From assembly GCF_000426665.1 (NCBI RefSeq), contig NZ_AUFU01000012.1:1-64000 (forward strand): DNA of 64,000 nucleotides, written 5' to 3'. The position numbers and the translations under genes were made by a program. Of this stretch, positions 15,466 through 24,384 are shown one piece after another. The first letter of the stretch is position 1; each line of letters begins with the position of its first letter. The notes below the pieces were generated by a model. The model saw nothing but the letters and a program-made list of their open reading frames with translations, was not told the origin of the DNA and did no database searches. Source of the stretch: Centipeda artemidis DSM 19719. Its GTDB lineage: Bacteria; Bacillota; Negativicutes; Selenomonadales; Selenomonadaceae.

Positions 15466-16632
15466 CTAAACCGTCACACTCGTCCCACTATACTTAGGAT
15501 CAGAAATAAGTTCCATAAGCTGCACAGCAAGTTTCTTCGGCGCGTATCGCTCTGCAGCACGAGCAAGCTCCGCATGATATTGGGGCTCGTTAACATCATA
15601 ATTATTGATGAACTGCTCCATCGTACGCCCGAGAGCCTCCATATCACCGCTTGGGAACGTCTCTCCAATGTGAAAGGATTCAAATACTTCGGGGTTCATC
15701 TCATCGCTGACAACAACAGTTTTTCCAAACCCGATCGCCGTAAACAGCATCGCACTGCATTGATAACGATATCGCTCCGCAGCATATGGCATAAGCATCG
15801 TATCGACATCAGCGATCATACGCTGCCAATCCGCACCGATCAATCCTTTATGCAAGAACTCGATATTCTTCCGACCTTCATATTTTCGTATGATGCGGTC
15901 AAAGTCCGCCGCATCCTCCGGTCGTGTGGTTGCACCTTGCACAATAAGTTTCACAGGGCGCGTATAAGCACGGCTCATGAACACTGCAAGAAAATCTTCC
16001 AGTTTTTTCTCGCGCCGATATTGTCCAAAAAACCCCATCGTGAGTGTTTCTTTTTTTGTGTTTTCGGGAGGCGCATCTATATCGCGCGGAATATACGCCG
16101 GTGGGACAATGGCGTAGATATTCTTGAGCCGCTTGCCAAAAACATTCTGCGTCAGCGTCAGAGCGACCAGTTTAATATTAGGATATGGTAAAAGCTTCTC
16201 AGCTTCACGCAAAATCGTCGGTGCATCGTCCGGTCTAATCCCATGCAAAATAAGAACGATAGGAACGGGTGAGTTTTTCAAGATATTTTTTCGAAGTGCA
16301 CGTAAATAGCGATAAGAGGCAGTAGGAATAATAATTGCGTCAATATTCCCTTCCGTCGCCTCTTGATAAAGCTGCTTATACCAATTCTGCCGCCGACATT
16401 CTCTCCGTACTGCCGCACATATTTTCTTTATCCCATGCAACCCCGTATATGTAACAACTTCACCTTTTAGCCTATGCACAGGCACATGGTAATCCATGCC
16501 AAATTGGAATCCTTCCGGAACATAAAACGAGATCTCATGTCCCAGAGCACGCAGTTCCTCAACGAGAATGCGATCAAAATCGACCTCATGCCCGCCGGGG
16601 GTCATGATATTCTCAAAGATGGCAATTTTCAC
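15466..16632 (-). CDS. Glycosyltransferase, GT-B fold
   Basis: 388 residues starting MKIAIFENIMTPGGHEVDFDR, an N-terminal GT-B nucleotide-binding pattern. The C-terminal domain begins at MGFFGQYRREKKLEDFLAVF and ends with the donor site region ERYRYQCSAMLFTAIGFGKTVVVSDE. It resembles GT4 enzymes although the E-x7-E box is degenerate (AERYRYQCSAML). The donor and acceptor are unknown. It lies 63 bases downstream of the O-antigen ligase gene in the same direction. Confidence 0.85.
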   Translation of the reverse strand: MKIAIFENIMTPGGHEVDFDRILVEELRALGHEISFYVPEGFQFGMDYHVPVHRLKGEVVTYTGLHGIKKICAAVRRECRRQNWYKQLYQEATEGNIDAIIIPTASYRYLRALRKNILKNSPVPIVLILHGIRPDDAPTILREAEKLLPYPNIKLVALTLTQNVFGKRLKNIYAIVPPAYIPRDIDAPPENTKKETLTMGFFGQYRREKKLEDFLAVFMSRAYTRPVKLIVQGATTRPEDAADFDRIIRKYEGRKNIEFLHKGLIGADWQRMIADVDTMLMPYAAERYRYQCSAMLFTAIGFGKTVVVSDEMNPEVFESFHIGETFPSGDMEALGRTMEQFINNYDVNEPQYHAELARAAERYAPKKLAVQLMELISDPKYSGTSVTV

Positions 16633-16695
16633 GGTGATCCTCCATGTTTTAGTTAGCTGATTCTTACATGAAAAGTCGATGCGTTTTACTCTATT

Positions 16696-17907
16696 CTATC
16701 GTATCCGCTTGATTCCATCCAATCGCCCCCACTGCAGGCACAGCCCGAGCAGCAGCCAGTGCAGTTTCATGACGGCAGAGTTGCCCATGTTGTACTCTGT
16801 CAGCCCTTGCAGAATCAGCCCCATTACCACCGCCGCGGCAATAAGCGCCGCGATCTCATGCGTTGTGCTCCATATGCGAACACTTTGGAGAATCCATGTG
16901 CCCCAAAAGAAGAGCAGCGCCAAAAGCCCGACAGCCCCACACTCTGCAAGCATATGCATCACATTGCTGTGCGCATGTGTAAGTTCACGTTCCTTTGCTT
17001 CGGGAAGAATATAGCCGCCTTGATATTCCGATTTGAACTGCGCAAAGCCTACCCCAAGAGCAGGGTGATCCTCAAACATATGATAGGCGCTCGTCCATAG
17101 ACGAATCCGCTCTGCGTTGCTCTGCAGATTCATATCACCAATACTTTCAAACCGCGAGGAAAGTATCGGCACAGATGCAAAGATTCCCCCGAAAAGGATG
17201 CAGACAAGGACGGCGGCCGCAACGAATCGCTTCTTCTGCTTCATCAAAAGCCCGCAGCATAAAAACGTCACGATCGGTACTGCAAGCCACGCTCCGCGTG
17301 TTCCATTATAAAGAAGTGCGATGCACCCGAGAAGGAGCAGTATACGCGCCGGAATACGATATTTTTCATCCATTTGCCCGCTCAGCAGCAGCAATACAAG
17401 GGACGGAAGGAGCATCGATAGAAATCCGCCCACCGACATGTAGATGGAGAATCCGGACGCTCTAAAATTTCCTTGGAATATGCCTTGATATATCACGGCC
17501 AAATCATTGACCGCAAATGATATGGCGACACACACAGCAATGATTGCGAGCTGCCTTTTCTCTCGAATCATGAGAAGGACGGCATAGAGCCCCAACATGC
17601 GATAGCCATAGTAGTCGCCAAACGTCCTCAGACTCTTCGATATATCGCTCGAAAAAAGTGATGATAAGATAATCGCGCCCATGAGAATGAGCAGCGATAC
17701 TCTCATCCGGCCGTCAGGCAGCGCCGTCTGCCAATCATCGTGTTTGATCCATAGCCGCAAGAGCAACACAGCGACGAGTGTACCAAGGAATATATTGGCA
17801 CCTGCAATTGAGATATTACTGCATAATCCAAAGCCACAAAGCAAATAAAACGCCCATTGATGAACACGTCTCACAGACAGATTCAGAGACAACCCTCTCA
17901 CTCTCAT
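16696..17907 (-). CDS. O-antigen ligase family protein (WaaL-like)
   Basis: 403 residues, about eleven membrane helices, with the Wzy_C/O-antigen ligase periplasmic loop: the essential Arg/His-containing segment here is ERELTHAHSNVMHMLAECG, preceded by HPALGVGFAQFKSEY. Such proteins transfer undecaprenyl-linked O-antigen to lipid A-core in the periplasm. Its position next to ADP-heptose and glycosyltransferase genes fits. A polysaccharide polymerase (Wzy) role cannot be excluded from sequence alone. The start is ATG 17907, 17 bases after the GmhB stop. Confidence 0.87.
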   Translation of the reverse strand: MRVRGLSLNLSVRRVHQWAFYLLCGFGLCSNISIAGANIFLGTLVAVLLLRLWIKHDDWQTALPDGRMRVSLLILMGAIILSSLFSSDISKSLRTFGDYYGYRMLGLYAVLLMIREKRQLAIIAVCVAISFAVNDLAVIYQGIFQGNFRASGFSIYMSVGGFLSMLLPSLVLLLLSGQMDEKYRIPARILLLLGCIALLYNGTRGAWLAVPIVTFLCCGLLMKQKKRFVAAAVLVCILFGGIFASVPILSSRFESIGDMNLQSNAERIRLWTSAYHMFEDHPALGVGFAQFKSEYQGGYILPEAKERELTHAHSNVMHMLAECGAVGLLALLFFWGTWILQSVRIWSTTHEIAALIAAAVVMGLILQGLTEYNMGNSAVMKLHWLLLGLCLQWGRLDGIKRIR

Positions 17908-17924
17908 TTCAGCTCTCTATGAAT

Positions 17925-18431
17925 TCAAGTATTGATCGCCCCCCGCACCGCCTCGCATAAATCCCCGCCCGTATAGAGCACGCCGCGGACACCTGCCTGC
18001 TGCGCGCAGGAAATATCGCGCAGGGCGTCGCCGATCATGAGGGAGGCGGCGGGATCGATGTTGTGCTCGCGCAGGGCGCGCAGGAGAAGCCCCGGCGCAG
18101 GTTTGCGGCAGTCACAGTCCTGCCGGTAGGCGGGAATCTTTGCCTCCGGATGATGCGGGCAGTAGTAGAACGCGTCGATGTGTGCGCCGCACTTTTGCAG
18201 CTCCGCATTCATCCAGTCGTGCAGGCGCGTGACGTCGCGCTCGGGGAAATAGCCGCGCGCGACGCCGCTCTGGTTCGTGACGACGATCGCGAGATAGCCG
18301 TGCGCATTCGCCCAGCGCACTGCATCGATCGCCCCCTCCGTCCACACGAACGCCAGAGGGTCGTGGAGGTAGTCGACATCGACGTTGAGCGTGCCGTCAC
18401 GGTCGAAAAAGATCGCCTTATTCTTCGGCAT
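17925..18431 (-). CDS. gmhB: D-glycero-D-manno-heptose 1,7-bisphosphate 7-phosphatase
   Basis: 168 residues, HAD superfamily. The nucleophile motif is FFDRDGTLNVDVDYLHD (residues 7-23), motif II is VVTNQSGVARG, and the zinc-binding cysteine/histidine cluster typical of GmhB is CPHHPEA...CDCRKP. Motif IV is MIGDALRDI. The enzyme removes the C7 phosphate before adenylylation in ADP-heptose synthesis. The ATG at 18431 lies inside the end of hldD (14-base overlap), so the two are translationally coupled; long upstream extensions in this frame are only hldD shadow. Confidence 0.95.
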   Translation of the reverse strand: MPKNKAIFFDRDGTLNVDVDYLHDPLAFVWTEGAIDAVRWANAHGYLAIVVTNQSGVARGYFPERDVTRLHDWMNAELQKCGAHIDAFYYCPHHPEAKIPAYRQDCDCRKPAPGLLLRALREHNIDPAASLMIGDALRDISCAQQAGVRGVLYTGGDLCEAVRGAINT

Positions 18432-19392
18432 AGGAGAAATATCCGCCCCCGTCGAGGAACGCGCAATACTCCCGCACCGCCGTCTCCATGGGGGTAAATC
18501 CGCCGTCATAGCCTGCGGTGAGGAGCGCGGTCGTGTCCGCCTGCGTGTAGTTCTGATATTTGCCGCGCAGCACCTCGGGGAAGTCGCGATAGGCGATCTT
18601 GCCCGTGCCGAGTGCGTCGATGACGGCACGCGCCGCTTCGTTGTAGGTGTGTGCAGTCCCTGTGCCGCAGTTGTAGACGCCGCTCTCGCCGCCGTTTTCC
18701 CAGAACCACAGGTTGACGCGCACGACGTCCTTCACATAGACGAAGTCGCGCCGCTGCGCACCGTCCGCGAGGCCGTCCGTCCCGCGGAAAAGGCGCGTCT
18801 CGCCCGTTTCCTTGATCTGATTGTAGAGCTGGTAGAAGATCGACGCCATCTTCCCTTTGTGGTGCTCCTGCGGTCCGTAGACGTTGAAGTATTTCAGCCC
18901 GACGATCTGACTGCGCGCCTCGGGGATCACCTGCCGCACATAGCGGTCAAACGCGAGTTTTGAATACGCATAGGGATTGAGCGCATCCTCGCACACGTCC
19001 CCCTCGGTGAATCCGTGCTTTCCCCCGCCGTAAGTCGAGGCTGAGGAGGCGTAAAGGAACGGGATGCGTGCCGCCATGGCAAAGTGGAGGAGCGCCTTAG
19101 AGTACGCGTAGTTGACCTTCATCATGTAGTTGACGTCGTACTCCATCGTGTCCGAGCACGCGCCCTCGTGGAAGATGGCGTCGATGTCCGTCCCGTCGAA
19201 CTCACCGTCCTCAATGAGCCGGAGGAAGTCGTCCTTGTGCCGATAGTCGATGAAATGCAGTCCGCGCAGGTTCTTGTAGTTCTCGCCGTCCTTCAGGTCG
19301 TCCACGATGAGGATGTCCGTATGTCCGCGCCGATTGAGCTCGTGGACCAGATTGCTGCCGATGAATCCGGCACCGCCGGTAACGATGATCAT
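18418..19392 (-). CDS. hldD: ADP-glyceromanno-heptose 6-epimerase
   Basis: 324 residues, extended SDR epimerase. The NAD(P)-binding GGAGFIGSNLVHELN motif is at residues 6-20, and the catalytic Ser/Tyr-x3-Lys is ASSASTYGGG with YAYSKLAFD. The heptose-epimerase-specific segment KYFNVYGPQEHHKGKMASI is present. It converts ADP-D-glycero- to ADP-L-glycero-beta-D-manno-heptose, the last step before heptosyl transfer to LPS. It overlaps rfaE1 upstream by four bases (ATGA) and gmhB downstream by 14, so these three form one operon. Confidence 0.96.
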   Translation of the reverse strand: MIIVTGGAGFIGSNLVHELNRRGHTDILIVDDLKDGENYKNLRGLHFIDYRHKDDFLRLIEDGEFDGTDIDAIFHEGACSDTMEYDVNYMMKVNYAYSKALLHFAMAARIPFLYASSASTYGGGKHGFTEGDVCEDALNPYAYSKLAFDRYVRQVIPEARSQIVGLKYFNVYGPQEHHKGKMASIFYQLYNQIKETGETRLFRGTDGLADGAQRRDFVYVKDVVRVNLWFWENGGESGVYNCGTGTAHTYNEAARAVIDALGTGKIAYRDFPEVLRGKYQNYTQADTTALLTAGYDGGFTPMETAVREYCAFLDGGGYFSYAEE

Positions 19393-20387
19393 GCCGTCAC
19401 TCCTTCCTCACGGTCGAGCACAGCGAGGAGCTCTTCTCTGCTGACCGCATACGTTCCGACCTTCGAAACGACGACGCTCGCCGCGAGATTCGCGAGATAT
19501 GCGCCGTCCGCGGGCTTGAGTCCGCCCGCAAGCGCGAGTCCAAAGACCGCAATCACGGTATCGCCCGCGCCCGATACGTCGAACACCTCCTGCGCGTGCG
19601 TCGGGATGTGGGCAACCTCGTCGCCGTGGACAATGGAAAGTCCTTTCTCCGATCGCGTGAGGATGAGGTTGCGAATGCTGAATTTGCGCATGACGTAACG
19701 CGCCGCTTTTTCCACGTCAAAGTCCTCGTTCGCAATGGGTTCGAGGAGCACCTCGTTGATTTCCTTCAGATTTGGCGTGATGTAGTCGGCATCCTTATAT
19801 TTCGCCCACTGCGTCCCCTTCGGATCGATGATGACGGGAACGCCGTGATCGTGTGCGGCACGGATGATATGCTGCGCCGCAAATTCGGTGCACGAGCCTT
19901 TGCCGTAGTCCGAGATGATCACGCAGTCCATGCTCTCGTTCAGCTTGCCGTCGATATAGGAAAGGTACTGCTTCATGTAGTCGCCGTCCACTGCGCTGGC
20001 ATCCTCGAAATCAAGGCGCAGCATCTGCTGATGTCCGCCGATGACGCGAATCTTCGTCGTCGTCGGGCGGTTCGTCCGGACAAGCCCTGTGTAGTCGATG
20101 CCGCGCGCGGTGAATTTCTCGAGCAGCGTCCTGCAGTGCACATCGTCGCCGACAAAGCCCGCGATGCTGACGTGCGCGCCGAGAAGCGCGATGTTGTGCG
20201 CCACGTTTGCCGCGCCGCCGAGCGTCTCGCGCGTCCCCGTCACATGCGTGATCGGCACGGGCGCCTCGGGCGAGATGCGCGTGACCTCGCCGGAATAATA
20301 TTTATCCAGCATGACATCGCCGACAACGAGAATGTTGCTGCGCACGCTCTTTTCCGCAACGACAGCACGAATTTTGGTCATGTCCAT
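19389..20387 (-). CDS. rfaE1: D-glycero-beta-D-manno-heptose-7-phosphate kinase (HldE N-terminal half)
   Basis: 332 residues of the PfkB/ribokinase family, with VVGDVMLDKYYSGEVTRISPEAPVP near the N-terminus and the C-terminal anion-hole motif FDVSGAGDTVIAVF. It phosphorylates heptose-7-P at C1. In Escherichia coli this activity is fused to the adenylyltransferase as HldE; here the second half is a separate gene at 27361-27825. The ATG at 20387 has TAGGAG seven bases upstream; earlier in-frame codons lack a site. Coupled to hldD by a four-base overlap. Confidence 0.95.
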   Translation of the reverse strand: MDMTKIRAVVAEKSVRSNILVVGDVMLDKYYSGEVTRISPEAPVPITHVTGTRETLGGAANVAHNIALLGAHVSIAGFVGDDVHCRTLLEKFTARGIDYTGLVRTNRPTTTKIRVIGGHQQMLRLDFEDASAVDGDYMKQYLSYIDGKLNESMDCVIISDYGKGSCTEFAAQHIIRAAHDHGVPVIIDPKGTQWAKYKDADYITPNLKEINEVLLEPIANEDFDVEKAARYVMRKFSIRNLILTRSEKGLSIVHGDEVAHIPTHAQEVFDVSGAGDTVIAVFGLALAGGLKPADGAYLANLAASVVVSKVGTYAVSREELLAVLDREEGVTA

Positions 20388-20500
20388 GAAACCGCTCCTA
20401 TCTCCACTGATTCGGGTGTTCGTCCTATTGTTGTATATTGTACCGAAACTTTCGCCGGACTGCAAGCCTCACGCAATGTGCAACTGCCTACAAAGTGCCG

Positions 20501-20640
20501 ATACCCCAACTTTTTCGCTCAATACCCCAACTTTTTCGCTCAACACCCCAACTTTTTCGCCCAATACCCCAACTTTTTCGCCCAACACACCAACTTTTTC
20601 GCTCAATATCCTAACTTTTTTGCCCAACACCCTAACTTTT
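20501..20640. repeat. 21-bp tandem repeat array, six full copies and one partial
   Basis: The unit is about ATACCCCAACTTTTTCGCTCA. The first two copies are identical and the last ones diverge (TATCCTAAC), so divergence rises toward the AlbA_2 gene. On the minus strand each unit encodes a heptapeptide of the form EKVGVL(G/S) in one continuous frame that follows the AlbA_2 gene but is shifted by one base relative to it. The array separates that gene from rfaE1. No CRISPR features (the units have no spacers). Confidence 0.95.
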
Positions 20641-20646
20641 GGACTC

Positions 20647-22380
20647 TTACTTCTTGCGTCGATAGTACACAAACCGCCCTCTGCGCATCTTTTCAATCAA
20701 ATCCTTTTTCATCAATCTTAACACCGCGGTCCGAGCGCCTTCATCGGATTTGATTCTAGTAATCTCTTTGATCTGTTTTTTCGTGATAAGCTCATTCTCA
20801 CACAGATACTCATAGATCAGCCGATCTGTGGGATTGAGTCCAAGCGCTTCGGACACGGTAATTTCAGGTTCCGGCATTGTCTCCGTGCGTTGGTACTCTC
20901 TGTTCAGACGATAGGTTGTCCAACGCCCCTTATGATTCATGAGCAGCAAGCTGCGCTTGGTCAGTCCATACAACACCTTCCCGATGTCGGTCGGGTGGAG
21001 ATCGAGCAGTGATTGCAGCTGCGTGTTACTGACCTCATCCTCCAAATAGGCTGTCACCAGGATAATCTGCTCATGCGCTGAAAGCCGTCCATATGCCGCC
21101 CCAAAAAGTTGGTACAAATAGTCCGTACACTCCTGCGGCATCGCTGAGATCGTCCAAAGCTTCAGCTCCACAATATGAACGTCAAGATTATCGCTGAGAT
21201 CCGGTTTGCGCCAGTTCTCCTCGCCCCATGCCGATAGAATTGTGGGAAAGCCCGAACCGATATTATCCCCGAGGCCGATCATCCGAAGCATCGTCTGCAT
21301 CCGCGGGTTTCGCGTTGCTGAATGCCCGCCGCCATAAATCATATCGATCGGGAGTTTCAGATTTCCAGGGTTCGAAAAATAAAAGCCCCGATCTCTCTTG
21401 ATAATTTTGAGTACCCCGGAGATCAAATAATCGCTGTGGATGATCAGATTGACAAACGCCTCACGGACGGCACGATGTACCGCCGTATCGTCAATGCGGA
21501 CAATCCCCTCCATGCGGAAGGGACGTTTGATGTCCTCAATCAGTTTTGGAATAACCCGCTTGAGAAAATTATACAGATTATTTTCCCATGTGCCGTCATA
21601 CGTCAGGCGATCGCTCCACCGGCTTCCCGGGAGTCGGTTTGTCTCGTCGATATAGTCCATGCGGATATGATCAAACCGCTCGCGGATCGGCAGACCTTTT
21701 CCAAACATAAGAAGCCCCGCCGTCGTCAGCCCCTCACGCCCGGAAGGGCGCTCCACCGTATAGCCGCCAAGATTCATTAAAAAATCACGATGGGATAAGG
21801 GGCTCCAAACATGCCCCGGATTGCGTATATCAAACTCCATACGATACGCAGTCAGCGTATCAAGGTCGATGTCATCCATCGTATAACCGACTAAGAGTGT
21901 ACCGTCATTCCCTGCATCACTCGCATCGCGGAGCATCGCCTTGATTTCTTCCTCGGTGCAGTGATAGTCACCCTCGTACCCGCGCTTAAAGGTATTTTTG
22001 AGTACATTCTCATTGAGGTACACGGGGCGCTGCAGATACGTCGCCTGTGGGACGTCAATGCAGACGAGTGTTTTCCCGTCGACCACCTGTGTCGTCACAT
22101 CCGCATCGACAAGGATATTGACACTGACCTTATTGCTGTTGATCGTATTCCAAAAATCGCCAATCAGCTTGTCCGGATTCTGCACGCCGCAAATGTGATA
22201 TGTGCGTTCTCCGATTGGTGCGTCAAGCTGTTCCTCTACGCCGAGCACAATTGTCCCGCCGCGCGTATTGGCAAACGCCGAATAGGTCTCCCATATAGAC
22301 CGAGGAAGACCGCGCTCCGCTTTTTTATACTCGAGTGTCAAGCTTTCTCCATAGCGCAGGAGATCTTCCACATTCCGCAT
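20647..22380 (-). CDS. AlbA_2 (Schlafen-like) domain ATP-binding transcriptional regulator
   Basis: 577 residues. The N-terminal AlbA_2 domain shows LRYGESLTLEYKKAERG and SAFANTRGGTIVLGVEE (residues 8-50). A middle HATPase_c_4-type region includes DTAVHRAVREAFVNLIIHSDY and NPRMQTMLRMIGLGDNIGSGFPTI. The C-terminus holds two winged-helix-like segments ending in VLRLMKKDLIEKMRRGRFVYYRRKK. Family members are often annotated as RecG-like helicases or transcriptional regulators; none has a clear target. The repeat array directly after its stop could encode an alternative C-terminus by frameshift. It interrupts the LPS cluster and may be a regulator of it or a defence-related passenger. Confidence 0.88.
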   Translation of the reverse strand: MRNVEDLLRYGESLTLEYKKAERGLPRSIWETYSAFANTRGGTIVLGVEEQLDAPIGERTYHICGVQNPDKLIGDFWNTINSNKVSVNILVDADVTTQVVDGKTLVCIDVPQATYLQRPVYLNENVLKNTFKRGYEGDYHCTEEEIKAMLRDASDAGNDGTLLVGYTMDDIDLDTLTAYRMEFDIRNPGHVWSPLSHRDFLMNLGGYTVERPSGREGLTTAGLLMFGKGLPIRERFDHIRMDYIDETNRLPGSRWSDRLTYDGTWENNLYNFLKRVIPKLIEDIKRPFRMEGIVRIDDTAVHRAVREAFVNLIIHSDYLISGVLKIIKRDRGFYFSNPGNLKLPIDMIYGGGHSATRNPRMQTMLRMIGLGDNIGSGFPTILSAWGEENWRKPDLSDNLDVHIVELKLWTISAMPQECTDYLYQLFGAAYGRLSAHEQIILVTAYLEDEVSNTQLQSLLDLHPTDIGKVLYGLTKRSLLLMNHKGRWTTYRLNREYQRTETMPEPEITVSEALGLNPTDRLIYEYLCENELITKKQIKEITRIKSDEGARTAVLRLMKKDLIEKMRRGRFVYYRRKK

Positions 22381-22435
22381 GTACCGTTCACCTCAATTTT
22401 TCTCGGCTCTCGTGACTTTGCCCCGCATGAACGCA

Positions 22436-22888
22436 TCAGAGCTGCTTCGTATACCGATAGGACTCGTATTCCTCCATGCACTGATAGCCGAGGCGTTCGA
22501 ATGTGCGGCGCGACGCTTCGTTCTTCTTTTCCACATAGGCGACGAGGACGCTGCGCGGGTGGCGCGTGCGCATATGCTCTTCGAGCAGTGCGACCATGCG
22601 CGCGCCGTAGCCGTGCCGGCGGTATTCGGCGGCGATGCTGCACGAGATGACGAATCCCTCGTCCCTTTGGTTGACGCGGATGCGCCCGATGGGGGTCTCC
22701 CCCCGCATGAGGATGAACAGCTCCGCGCCCGGATCGCGCAGCGTCTCCTCCACCCACAGCAAGTGTGTCGACGCATCGAGCTTTTTGCTGTGAATTTCCC
22801 GTGACGTTCCATCGTTACGCCATTGAAACAAGAGCGCGGCATCCGCCATGGTTGCCTCCCGCAAAAAAAGTGTATCGATCGTCTTCAC
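22436..22888 (-). CDS. GNAT family N-acetyltransferase
   Basis: 150 residues. The acetyl-CoA-binding motif A is AAEYRRHGYGARMVALLEEHM (R-x-x-G-x-G/A, near residue 95), followed by the beta-bulge pattern VAYVEKKNEASRRTFERLGYQ. The N-terminal part (LREATMADAALLFQWRNDG) resembles acetyltransferases that act on amino sugars, such as PseH-type enzymes. Its place 125 bases downstream of a class III aminotransferase and within LPS genes is consistent with N-acylation of an amino sugar. The exact substrate is unknown. Confidence 0.9.
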   Translation of the reverse strand: MKTIDTLFLREATMADAALLFQWRNDGTSREIHSKKLDASTHLLWVEETLRDPGAELFILMRGETPIGRIRVNQRDEGFVISCSIAAEYRRHGYGARMVALLEEHMRTRHPRSVLVAYVEKKNEASRRTFERLGYQCMEEYESYRYTKQL

Positions 22889-23013
22889 CGCCCTTCGCTA
22901 TTGGAGCATTCGATTTCGTATAAACTTTGCAAATCGTCTTTTTATTATACCACAAAAGCGCAGCTCGTTATATAGCTGCGCTCTTTTCAGGTGTATTTAT
23001 TGACGAAAAATTT

Positions 23014-24309
23014 TTAGCCGAGGACGATCTTGAGCGGCGTCCCCTCCATGTAGGTCTCGGGATGCCCGCTCTTCAGCGCCGTGCGGTAGACCTTCATCGC
23101 GTCTTCGAACACGTTGAGCGAGAAATCCAGATCCTCCCGGGTATGCGTGTAGCACGGGAACACGTTCCATCCGAGCAGCACGCCGCGCTTGACGCTCTCC
23201 TGCATAAATATGGAGTTATAGAGCCAGTCGCGCCGCCCCTCGTAGTCCGTGTAGTCAAAATTCATGCGGCACGGGTAGCCGATGAGGTCGATCGGCACGC
23301 CGATGTCCTTGGCGAGTTTGCGGAAATTATCTTGGAGGTACTTCCCCTTCGCCCAAATCGCCTTCGTCACCTCGCCGGACTCGAGTTCCTTCATCACGGC
23401 GATGCCCGCCGCGAGGGAGAGACACTCGCCGCCGAACGTCGTCGAGATGAACACCTTCGGATCGACGTCCTCCATGATGTCTTTGCGTCCTGCGACCATC
23501 GCGAGCGGCATCCCGTTCGCCATCGCCTTGCCAAATGTGGAGAGATCGGGCGTCACGCTGAAATACGCCTGCGCGCCGCCAATGCCGAAGTGGAAGCCGT
23601 TCACGATCTCGTCAAAGATGAGCAGCGCGCCGTGTTCATGGCAGAGCGTTTTCAAATCTTCGAGATAATGCTCCTGCGGCGCCTCGTGTTCGACGGCTTC
23701 GGTGATGACCGCGGCAATGTCGTCCGGATATGCTTTGAAATAGTCCCGCACCTGTTCGAGGTCGTTGTAGTCAAATTTATGGATATAGCTGTGCGACTCC
23801 GGGAGGACGCCGCCCTGCCGGTCGTGCTCCGCCGCCGTCGTCCATTCGTGCCAGCCGTGGTATTTGCCGCGCAGGACGTGCCGCCGCCCGGTGTAGGCGC
23901 GCGCAATGCGCACCGCCGCCTCCGTCGCGCCGGAACCTGTCTTGAGGAAGCGTACCTTGCCCGCGCTCGGGATATGCTTTACGCACAGTTTTGCGTATTC
24001 GACCTCCTCGGGCGCGACGAGCGAGTAGCCCATGCCGCGGCGCAGCTGCGCGACGACCGCATCGTCGACAGCCTTGTATTGATAGCCGAGCAGGACGGGA
24101 CCCATGCCCATGTCGTAATCGATGTATTCCGTGCCGTCCACGTCCCAGACGTGCGCGTCCTTGCCGCGATCGATATAGATCGGCGAGACGCCCTTGATGT
24201 GCGTCTCCGTCCCCTTGCTGTAGAGCTGGCAGCCCGAGAGAATCGTGTCCTGCGCCTCTGCCCAAAGCTCGTTGGATCGGTCAAGTTTGCGGTTTAGAAT
24301 TGCGCTCAT
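23014..24309 (-). CDS. PLP-dependent class III aminotransferase, GSA-aminomutase-like
   Basis: 431 residues, fold type I. Visible signatures are KTGSGATEAAVRIARAYTGR (phosphate-binding), the FDEIVNGFHFGIGG aspartate pair, and the Schiff-base Lys in FGKAMANGMPLAM. It resembles the glutamate-1-semialdehyde aminomutase subfamily, but the location among LPS genes rather than haem genes makes a nucleotide-sugar or amino-acid aminotransferase more likely. No hemL-type partner genes are near. It may act with the acetyltransferase downstream to make an N-acyl amino sugar. Confidence 0.88.
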   Translation of the reverse strand: MSAILNRKLDRSNELWAEAQDTILSGCQLYSKGTETHIKGVSPIYIDRGKDAHVWDVDGTEYIDYDMGMGPVLLGYQYKAVDDAVVAQLRRGMGYSLVAPEEVEYAKLCVKHIPSAGKVRFLKTGSGATEAAVRIARAYTGRRHVLRGKYHGWHEWTTAAEHDRQGGVLPESHSYIHKFDYNDLEQVRDYFKAYPDDIAAVITEAVEHEAPQEHYLEDLKTLCHEHGALLIFDEIVNGFHFGIGGAQAYFSVTPDLSTFGKAMANGMPLAMVAGRKDIMEDVDPKVFISTTFGGECLSLAAGIAVMKELESGEVTKAIWAKGKYLQDNFRKLAKDIGVPIDLIGYPCRMNFDYTDYEGRRDWLYNSIFMQESVKRGVLLGWNVFPCYTHTREDLDFSLNVFEDAMKVYRTALKSGHPETYMEGTPLKIVLG

Positions 24310-24384
24310 ATATTGTAGTGACTCCTTTGTTTTGCTTCATCTTTTCCGAGGCTTTTTGAAAAGCCTTCTTTATCTAGGCAACGG

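Noticed and set aside
20501-20640. CRISPR array
   Set aside because: Units are contiguous 21-mers without spacers and encode a heptapeptide repeat.
23014-24309. Annotation as glutamate-1-semialdehyde aminomutase (HemL)
   Set aside because: Superfamily features match, but the neighbours are LPS genes and not tetrapyrrole genes, so only the family name is given.
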